Part shown: in pieces, positions 1-4,682 of the stretch | Layout: every line of letters begins with the position of its first letter | Numbering within the stretch: position 1 is the first letter of the stretch | Assembly: GCA_015493425.1 (NCBI GenBank) | Contig: WGDG01000020.1 | Coordinates: forward strand, 1 to 7,689 | Direction of reading: 5' to 3' | DNA from: Sulfurovum sp. | Lineage (GTDB): Bacteria > Campylobacterota > Campylobacteria > Campylobacterales > Sulfurovaceae | DNA: 7,689 nucleotides | Notes under the pieces: model-generated | The model's database searches: none | Seen by the model: the letters and a program-made list of their open reading frames with translations, nothing else | What the model was told of the DNA's origin: nothing | Translations under genes and position numbers: made by a program

Positions 1-371
1 CTCTCTTTGAAGTCGCCGACCCCCTGTTTCATTTCGTCGATGTCTGCAGAGACCTGCTCCCAGGCAAAGTCGCGTATCTCTTCGATGGCCTTAGCTTCGG
101 CAATATTCTCCTGTCGGGTCGAGATGAAGAAGAAGAGTGCGGCGATTGCAAGGTTGATGCCTGTTAGAATGCCAACGGAAGCCAGTGGTGTACGGGTCTG
201 TACAAGGTAGAGGTAGACTGTGACGTTGAGCAAAACGAGCGTGACAAGCACGGACAGCAGGGCAAGGGCTATCCAGAAAGTCTGGCGGCTTTTGGTGCGC
301 ATCTGCAGTCCCAGCAGCGCCTTTTCGCTCTTGACGAGCAGTTTGAGTTTGGTGTTAAGATCCTGGCTCAT
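1..371 (-). CDS. Small two-helix membrane protein, 3' part missing (window edge)
   Basis: The reading frame is open from an ATG at 371 down to the left edge, giving 123 codons without a stop. The ATG is preceded by an AAGGAG ribosome site that overlaps the stop codon of the upstream coiled-coil gene, and only 10 bases separate the two genes, so they are co-transcribed and probably translationally coupled. The protein starts with a basic amphipathic stretch (about residues 5-30), then has two hydrophobic helices (about 32-57 and 63-84) joined by a very short turn containing QTRTP, and then an acidic helical tail that runs off the window. There is no cleavable signal peptide. The topology resembles the two-helix YqjE/holin-superfamily-III type of inner-membrane protein, but that rests on shape only. 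Function is unknown; the C-terminal length cannot be judged. Confidence 0.85.
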   Translation of the reverse strand, partial: MSQDLNTKLKLLVKSEKALLGLQMRTKSRQTFWIALALLSVLVTLVLLNVTVYLYLVQTRTPLASVGILTGINLAIAALFFFISTRQENIAEAKAIEEIRDFAWEQVSADIDEMKQGVGDFKE

Positions 372-381
372 AGATTCTCCT

Positions 382-705
382 TTATTTCGATGAGAGTGCG
401 TGGCCGAAAGCGGCGCCGAGTGCGAAGAGGACAATGGCCGAGGTGGGCGAGAGGTTGTCGTAGTCTTTTTTAAGGGTTTCAAGCAGTTCGTTGAGCACCT
501 CTTTGGCATCACTCTTGCCCGATTCAATGCTCTTCATAATCTCTTTTGCTTTTGCTTCTGCCTCTTTTGCTTCGGCTTCTCTGGCTTCCTGTGCTTTGCG
601 TTCGGCTTCGGCCTCTTTGCGTTTACGTTCGGCCTCTTCTTTTTTCAGCTCCTCAAGCTCCCTTTTGAGCTCCTCAAGCTCCTCTTTTATCGTCGTTCTT
701 GGCAT
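382..705 (-). CDS. Coiled-coil protein with C-terminal membrane tail, 107 aa
   Basis: I chose the ATG at 705 rather than the in-frame ATG at 735 because a perfect AAGGAGG lies 5 bases before it, while the upstream ATG has no ribosome site. Residues 6-58 are an uninterrupted Glu/Lys/Arg/Ala-rich helix with leucine heptads (LEELKRE then LEELKKE), surely a coiled coil. Residues 60-85 form a second amphipathic helix, and 88-104 are hydrophobic and glycine/alanine-rich (SAIVLFALGAAFGHALSS), ending in Lys. This reads as a tail-anchored inner-membrane protein with a long cytoplasmic rod. The arrangement recalls the DUF883 family (ElaB/YqjD), whose members end in a short Gly-rich membrane helix and bind ribosomes in E. 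coli. The low-complexity helix makes sequence homology unreliable, so this is an analogy. It sits between a soluble helical protein gene and a two-helix membrane protein gene. Confidence 0.85.
   Translation of the reverse strand: MPRTTIKEELEELKRELEELKKEEAERKRKEAEAERKAQEAREAEAKEAEAKAKEIMKSIESGKSDAKEVLNELLETLKKDYDNLSPTSAIVLFALGAAFGHALSSK
647..682 (-). repeat. Tandem 21-base repeat encoding a coiled-coil heptad
   Basis: A 15-base string beginning AGCTCCTCAAG (plus-strand reading) occurs at 647-661 and again at 668-682, exactly 21 bases apart. Twenty-one bases is seven codons, one coiled-coil heptad (LEELKRE/LEELKKE). The identity at DNA level suggests a recent heptad duplication in the gene. 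Confidence 0.75.
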
Positions 706-847
706 TTGTGCCTCCTTGTGTGCTATTGGTTTCATAGTCGCTCAGCAGCAGTGCGATCCAGCGTGTCTGTTCTCAGTCTGTAAAGAGGTGCAGCAGTGTT
801 ATCAGTTGCAGTACAGAAGATATTATTCTCAGCTTCTGTATTACAGA
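706..847 (-). other. 142-base gap between two minus-strand small genes, with alternative hairpins
   Basis: No coding frame with a ribosome site was found here. The right part, just after the stop codon of the 102-aa gene, holds an 8-base inverted repeat TACAGAAG (812-819) / CTTCTGTA (833-840) around a 13-base loop. It also holds an overlapping TCTGT (835-839) / ACAGA (843-847) stem. The two stems share TCTGT and are mutually exclusive. Neither is followed by a U-run on the minus strand, so a classic terminator is not supported. GCAGCAGTG occurs twice (745-753, 790-798), and GTCTGT twice (765-770, 776-781). No convincing minus-strand promoter was seen, so the downstream genes may depend on read-through from the 1186-1191 promoter. 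Confidence 0.5.
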
Positions 848-1156
848 TTAAGAAAGCACAAGCTTTATTCTTTTATATGCATTTTTCAGTTGTTCTCCGG
901 CAAGGTCAAGAGCCGTTTCTATGTCTTCACTTGACTCCGCATCGATGCCAAGCTCCGCCGCTGCCTTGAGTTCGGATGCGGTATCACCCGCTACATCTAC
1001 GACCTTTTCGGTCTTTGCCTTGAGCTCTTCATAAAGCGGTTCGAGTTTTTTAAGCGCATCCTGCGCTTCGGCAGCACCGAGGCTGGCTTTGAGGGTCAGT
1101 TCGTCCTTGAGGTGTTTGAGGTCGTTTAGCATCGTATCGAGTTTGTTGGTATCCAT
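848..1156 (-). CDS. Small soluble all-helical acidic protein, 102 aa, function unknown
   Basis: The ATG at 1156 has a CAGGAG ribosome site 7 bases upstream and a strong TGCTATAAT promoter box about 30 bases upstream, so start and expression are well supported. The protein is almost entirely predicted helix. It has heptad-like runs such as LNDLKHLKDEL (10-20) and LKKLEPLYEELKAK (35-48), then VVDVAGDTASELKAAAELG and a C-terminal helix LAGEQLKNAYKRIKLV. It has no cysteine, tryptophan, signal peptide or membrane segment. The alternation of hydrophobic and charged residues suggests an amphipathic helical bundle or a membrane- or partner-binding protein, somewhat like small stress-response coiled-coil proteins or the soluble part of ElaB/YqjD. 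That likeness is inference. It is probably the first gene of a minus-strand cluster with the coiled-coil and membrane genes, though a 142-base gap follows it. Confidence 0.8.
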   Translation of the reverse strand: MDTNKLDTMLNDLKHLKDELTLKASLGAAEAQDALKKLEPLYEELKAKTEKVVDVAGDTASELKAAAELGIDAESSEDIETALDLAGEQLKNAYKRIKLVLS

Positions 1157-1174
1157 AGTGTTCTCCTGAAGTCT

Positions 1175-1191
1175 ATTATAAGATTATTATA
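1175..1191 (-). promoter_or_regulatory. Promoter -10 boxes for the minus-strand small-gene cluster
   Basis: On the minus strand TGCTATAAT (1194 down to 1186) is a perfect extended -10 box, placing transcription start near 1180-1178 and giving a leader of about 23 bases with the ribosome site. A second TATAAT lies at 1180-1175, but it is too close to the ribosome site to be preferred. No -35 match is seen, as is usual in Campylobacterota. Confidence 0.6.
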
Positions 1192-1246
1192 GCACAATGA
1201 AAAGTGATTTTGGATACGTTTTGTTTCCAAGTTCTTTTTCAAAATA

Positions 1247-1255
1247 TGCTATAAT
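1247..1255 (+). promoter_or_regulatory. uvrA promoter, extended -10 box
   Basis: TGCTATAAT at 1247-1255 is a perfect extended -10 with an A/T-rich upstream stretch containing T5 (1235-1239) and no clear -35, typical of housekeeping promoters in Campylobacterota. Transcription would start near 1262, leaving a leader of about 30 bases before the TTG start. No LexA-type operator is visible. Confidence 0.6.
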
Positions 1256-1292
1256 CACTGCTTAATTTTTTACACCCCACAGAGGAACACGA

Positions 1293-4118
1293 TTGAAACA
1301 GAAAAAAGATACCATTCAGGTTTTTGGCGCGCGTGAGAACAACCTCAAAAGCATCGACATCGAGATACCCAAGAACGAGCTGGTGGTCATTACCGGTATT
1401 TCGGGTTCGGGGAAGTCGACACTGGCATTTTCTACGCTCTATGCCGAAGGGCAGCGCCGCTATATCGAGTCGCTCTCAAGCTATGCGCGACAGTTCCTCG
1501 GACGTGTGGGGAAGCCCGATGTGGACAAGATAGAGGGGCTTACCCCCGCCATTGCCATCGACCAGAAGACCACTTCCAAAAACCCGCGCTCTACGGTGGG
1601 GACTATTACTGAAATCTACGACTACCTGCGTCTGCTTTTTTCTCGTGTGGGACGACAGTACTGTCACCAGTGCGGCAAGCCGATTTCCTCAATGAGTGCG
1701 GCTGATATTATCGAAGAGGTATTAAAATTCCCAGAGGGTGCCAAGCTGATTATCATGGCACCGCTGGTCAAGGAGAAAAAGGGAACCTTTGCCGATATGC
1801 TCGAATCGCTTCGCCACAAGGGGTATGTACGTGCGATGATCGACGGGGTGATGGTACGTCTGGATGACGAGATAGAGCTGAGTAAGACCAAAAAGCACAG
1901 TATCAAAGTAGTCATCGACCGTGTGGTGGTGAAAGAGGAGAGCCGTGACAGAATAGGGCAGGATGTCGAAAAGGCGCTCAAAGAGAGTTACGGAGAGATG
2001 GAGATAGAGGTCCTCAACTGGGAGGAGCTTAGTCTGGAGCGTAAAGATTACCACTACTCCGAGCATCTTGCCTGTTTTGACTGTAAGATCAGCTTTGAGC
2101 CGCTTGAGCCGGTCAGCTTTTCATTTAACTCCCCCAAAGGGGCATGCCCTGCCTGTGACGGGTTGGGTATCCGCTATACCATCGATCTTAAAAAAGTGAT
2201 AGATCCCGATCTCAGCATCGACAAGGGTGCGGTGAAGATCATGTATGGCTTTAACAAGAGTTACTACACCAAATTCCTCAACGCCTTCTGTGAACAAAAC
2301 GGCATTGACATTCACAAACCCTACGGCGAACTGGAGACGCATGAGCAAAAAGCCATTCTTTACGGCAACGGTTCCACGGTTGACTTTACCTGGAAGCGCC
2401 ACAAACTCAAACGCGAGTGGCCCGGCGTCGTCAAGTTCGCGCAGGATATGTTCAAAGACGAAAAAGATATGAGTGAATACATGACTGAAAAGGTGTGCGA
2501 CAAGTGTCAGGGACACCGCTTGCGTCCACGCTCACTGGCTGTCAAGATTGAGGGTCACAACATTGCCGACATCATCGATATGCCCATTGAGGAGAGTTAC
2601 GCCTACTTTGCCGACGATGCGAACTTCTCACACTTTACTGAACAGCAGAAGATGATTGCAGAATCGATTCTCAAAGAGATCAAAGAGCGCCTCTTCTTCC
2701 TTTATGATGTGGGACTGGGCTACATTACTCTCGGCCGTGACGCGCGTACCATCTCCGGCGGGGAGGCACAGCGTATCCGTATCGCTTCACAGATCGGCTC
2801 GGGACTGACGGGCGTAATGTATGTGCTTGATGAGCCAAGCATCGGACTGCACGAGCGTGATACGATGAAACTGATACGGACACTCAACTCACTCAAAGAG
2901 AAGGGCAACTCCGTCATCGTCGTAGAGCACGACAAAGAGACCATTATGGCCGCTGACTACATCGTGGACATTGGACCGGGGGCGGGAGCGTTTGGTGGTG
3001 AAGTGGTCTTTGCCGGCGATCAGAAAAAACTGCTCAAAGCAAAAACCCTTACGGCACAGTATCTCAACGGCAAAAAAACCATCAACTATCCGCACAACAG
3101 GCCGCAGGAGGCGTGGATAGAGATAAAGAATGTTACACTGAACAACATTGAAAATCTTGATGCGAGAATACCGCTGCATAATTTTGTCTGTATCACCGGG
3201 GTCAGTGGAAGCGGGAAAAGTTCACTGATCCTTCAGACACTCCTGCCTGTGGCACGTGAACTGCTCAACCACGCCAAAAAGGTCAACAAAGTTGATGGCG
3301 TGGAGATCAACGGGCTGGAGAAGCTCGACAAAGTCATCTACCTCGACCAGAGCCCCATCGGCCGTACGCCGCGCTCCAACCCTGCAACCTATACCGGTAT
3401 TATGGATGAGATACGCAAACTCTTTGCCCAGACCAAAGAGGCGGAACTGCGCGGCTACAAAGTAGGGCGTTTTTCATTCAACGTCAAAGGCGGACGCTGT
3501 GAGAAGTGTCAGGGAGACGGGCAGATCAAAATCGAGATGCACTTTTTGCCTGACGTACTGGTGGAGTGTGACGCCTGCCATGGGACGCGCTATAACGCTC
3601 AGACACTTGAAGTGCTCTACAAGGGCAAGTCGATCGCTGATGTGCTGGCGATGAGTGTAGGTGAGGCGTTGGAGTTTTTCAAAGCCATTCCCGCCATCGC
3701 TGCCAAGCTCAAAACACTCAAGGATGTGGGACTTGACTACATTACTTTGGGGCAGAATGCAACAACACTCTCAGGCGGTGAGGCGCAGCGTATCAAACTG
3801 AGCAAGGAGCTTAGCCGTAAAGATACAGGACGTACACTCTATATCCTTGATGAACCGACTACAGGCCTGCACTTTGCCGATGTGGACAGGCTGACGGGCG
3901 TACTGCACCATCTTGTCGACCTTGGCAACTCTGTTGTGGTCATCGAACACAATCTTGACATGGTCAAAAATGCGGACTACATTGTCGATATGGGGCCTGA
4001 AGGCGGTAATAAAGGTGGAAAGATCATTGCGGAAGGAAGCCCGGAGAAACTGGCTTCAGAATATGAAAAGACCGGTTCCTATACCGGTGAGTATCTGGCC
4101 AAGGAATTGGCTCATTAG
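1293..4118 (+). CDS. uvrA: UvrABC excision nuclease subunit A (UvrA)
   Basis: UvrA is the dimeric, zinc-containing, ABC-type ATPase that finds bulky DNA lesions and loads UvrB in nucleotide excision repair. At 941 aa it matches the usual length (about 940). Seen here: first Walker A GISGSGKS (35-42), zinc module C261/C264/C285/C288 in the UvrB-binding/insertion region, another CxxC at 402-405, ABC signature ISGGEAQR (487-494) and Walker B ending D513-E514. The second half has Walker A GVSGSGKS (636-643), the DNA-contacting zinc finger C736/C739/C759/C762 with a 19-residue loop, signature LSGGEAQR (826-833), and Walker B D853-E854. All catalytic motifs are intact. The start is TTG, chosen because AGAGGA lies 6 bases upstream and conserved sequence begins at once (IQVFGARENNLK). 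It is divergent from the small-gene cluster, and its stop overlaps the convergent membrane-protein gene by 4 bases. Confidence 0.98.
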   Translation: MKQKKDTIQVFGARENNLKSIDIEIPKNELVVITGISGSGKSTLAFSTLYAEGQRRYIESLSSYARQFLGRVGKPDVDKIEGLTPAIAIDQKTTSKNPRSTVGTITEIYDYLRLLFSRVGRQYCHQCGKPISSMSAADIIEEVLKFPEGAKLIIMAPLVKEKKGTFADMLESLRHKGYVRAMIDGVMVRLDDEIELSKTKKHSIKVVIDRVVVKEESRDRIGQDVEKALKESYGEMEIEVLNWEELSLERKDYHYSEHLACFDCKISFEPLEPVSFSFNSPKGACPACDGLGIRYTIDLKKVIDPDLSIDKGAVKIMYGFNKSYYTKFLNAFCEQNGIDIHKPYGELETHEQKAILYGNGSTVDFTWKRHKLKREWPGVVKFAQDMFKDEKDMSEYMTEKVCDKCQGHRLRPRSLAVKIEGHNIADIIDMPIEESYAYFADDANFSHFTEQQKMIAESILKEIKERLFFLYDVGLGYITLGRDARTISGGEAQRIRIASQIGSGLTGVMYVLDEPSIGLHERDTMKLIRTLNSLKEKGNSVIVVEHDKETIMAADYIVDIGPGAGAFGGEVVFAGDQKKLLKAKTLTAQYLNGKKTINYPHNRPQEAWIEIKNVTLNNIENLDARIPLHNFVCITGVSGSGKSSLILQTLLPVARELLNHAKKVNKVDGVEINGLEKLDKVIYLDQSPIGRTPRSNPATYTGIMDEIRKLFAQTKEAELRGYKVGRFSFNVKGGRCEKCQGDGQIKIEMHFLPDVLVECDACHGTRYNAQTLEVLYKGKSIADVLAMSVGEALEFFKAIPAIAAKLKTLKDVGLDYITLGQNATTLSGGEAQRIKLSKELSRKDTGRTLYILDEPTTGLHFADVDRLTGVLHHLVDLGNSVVVIEHNLDMVKNADYIVDMGPEGGNKGGKIIAEGSPEKLASEYEKTGSYTGEYLAKELAH

Positions 4119-4129
4119 CGGCGTTTTTT
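4097..4129 (+). terminator. Weak candidate terminator at the end of uvrA
   Basis: GCCAA (4098-4102) and TTGGC (4107-4111) form a 5-base stem closed by a GGAA tetraloop, with a G-T pair outside it. T6 follows at 4124-4129, but 12 bases beyond the stem, so the fit is poor. The sequence also codes for the UvrA C-terminus and part of the convergent gene. Confidence 0.2.
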
Positions 4130-4531
4130 ATGTCGACGGCCTGGGCGTGTTGTCTGTGCCTGATGGTTCTTGACACTGAACGATATGGCATTTTTGATGA
4201 TCCACAGTACAATGACGGCTGCCAAAATTTCATACCCTAATGCCCATACAAGAAAAAAGTTGGAATCAACACTGATGTCTCCAAAGGTTTTCGCATTGGC
4301 ATCAGAGATGTAGAAAAAGATAAAGAGCAGTCCGGCAATGTAGGGCAGAGTGACAAAATAAATCCCCATAAAAAGCATCTCTTTTCCGGGAGGGAAAAAA
4401 AGAAACGGGGTTTTTTGAAGATCGACAGGCTGCTGCATGTAGCCTGCCGGTCTGCTGCTTTTTATTTTTTTCTTCTTTTTGAGAGGGGTGCCGTAATTTA
4501 TTTTACTTCCTACCTCTTCTATTGGATCCAT
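4115..4531 (-). CDS. Two-helix membrane protein with basic tails, 138 aa, function unknown
   Basis: The ATG at 4531 follows AAGGGGA, a good ribosome site, 5 bases upstream. The protein has a basic N-terminal region with five consecutive lysines at 18-22, a Pro-rich approach (TPFLFFPPGKE, 41-51), a first membrane helix at about 52-75, an acidic loop with SDANAKTFGDISVDSN (76-91), a second helix at about 91-112, and a strongly basic tail RPGRRHKKRR (129-138). By the positive-inside rule both termini lie in the cytoplasm and the acidic loop in the periplasm. No signal peptide, cysteine or recognisable enzymatic motif is present, and I do not recognise the family. Its last 4 bases overlap the uvrA stop codon tail to tail. 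It is divergent from polA, with a TTAAC-N4-GTTAA palindrome 24 bases before its start. Confidence 0.85.
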   Translation of the reverse strand: MDPIEEVGSKINYGTPLKKKKKIKSSRPAGYMQQPVDLQKTPFLFFPPGKEMLFMGIYFVTLPYIAGLLFIFFYISDANAKTFGDISVDSNFFLVWALGYEILAAVIVLWIIKNAISFSVKNHQAQTTRPGRRHKKRR

Positions 4532-4554
4532 TGTTCTCCCCTTGATACATAAAA

Positions 4555-4568
4555 TTAACTAATGTTAA
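4555..4568. promoter_or_regulatory. Perfect TTAAC-N4-GTTAA palindrome, Crp/Fnr-type operator candidate
   Basis: TTAAC (4555-4559), spacer TAAT, GTTAA (4564-4568) is an exact dyad. From memory, this is the consensus recognised by the nitrosative-stress regulator NssR of Campylobacter jejuni, a Crp/Fnr-family protein. It abuts or overlaps the possible -10 box of the minus-strand membrane-protein gene, which would suit repression. It is about 100 bases upstream of the polA start of transcription. Function is inferred only. Confidence 0.4.
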
Positions 4569-4572
4569 TCAT

Positions 4573-4590
4573 AGTACATTCGTACTTAAC
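4573..4590. repeat. Second small palindrome AGTAC-N4-GTACT plus a TTAAC half-site
   Basis: AGTAC (4573-4577) and GTACT (4582-4586) form a perfect dyad around ATTC, 4 bases beyond the TTAAC-N4-GTTAA site. The sequence then continues into another TTAAC (4586-4590), which is inverted relative to GTTAA at 4564-4568. The series of dyads fits a regulator-binding region, though chance in A/T-rich DNA is possible. Confidence 0.35.
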
Positions 4591-4651
4591 ATTGAGTAAA
4601 ACAGATGAGGTGGCCTGTACTTTTTTTGGGCAGCTCTAACACGAGATAGGA

Positions 4652-4657
4652 TAAAAT
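4652..4657 (+). promoter_or_regulatory. Probable polA -10 box
   Basis: TAAAAT lies 25 bases before the TTG start and would place transcription start near 4664, giving a short leader of about 19 bases with AAAGAG (4671-4676) as a weak ribosome site. There is no -35 match, only the upstream T7 run. Confidence 0.4.
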
Positions 4658-4682
4658 ACAACAAAAACCCAAAGAGACTGCC

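Larger units (their letters stand above)
4532..4682. promoter_or_regulatory. Divergent control region between the membrane-protein gene and polA
   Basis: This 151-base region carries control elements for both directions. For the minus strand, TATGAT (4573 down to 4568) is a possible -10 box giving a leader of about 30 bases. For the plus strand, TAAAAT at 4652-4657 is the probable polA -10 box, with T7 (4621-4627) upstream and no clear -35. A palindrome cluster lies at 4555-4590. No small reading frame with a ribosome site was found. Confidence 0.45.

Noticed and set aside
7..210. Plus-strand 67-codon reading frame at the left edge
   Set aside because: It lies antisense to the partial membrane-protein gene, which has a good start, ribosome site and sensible hydrophobic helices.
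706..735. Upstream ATG at 735 as the start of the coiled-coil gene
   Set aside because: No ribosome site precedes it, whereas AAGGAGG sits 5 bases before the ATG at 705.
835..847. CTGTATTACAG as a LexA-type SOS box
   Set aside because: The spacer is 3 bases instead of the 8 of CTGT-N8-ACAG, it is not upstream of a repair gene, and Campylobacterota generally lack LexA.
491..934. Plus-strand 147-codon Ser/Ala-rich reading frame over the small-gene region
   Set aside because: It is the antisense of the Glu/Lys/Ala-rich coiled-coil gene, has no ribosome site, and its composition is explained by reading the opposite strand of that low-complexity gene.
1197..1265. 22-codon plus-strand frame before uvrA as a leader peptide
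   Set aside because: It has no ribosome site and would end at about the predicted uvrA transcription start, so it is not in the uvrA transcript.
4071..4088. ACCGGT-N6-ACCGGT near the end of uvrA as a hairpin or binding site
   Set aside because: It encodes the TGSYTG stretch with repeated Thr-Gly codons; no T-run follows and coding use explains it.
4395..4416. A7 and T6 tracts in the 138-aa gene as phase-variation repeats
   Set aside because: The tracts are short for slippage switching, they encode sensible residues in an intact frame, and the gene shows no sign of an off state.
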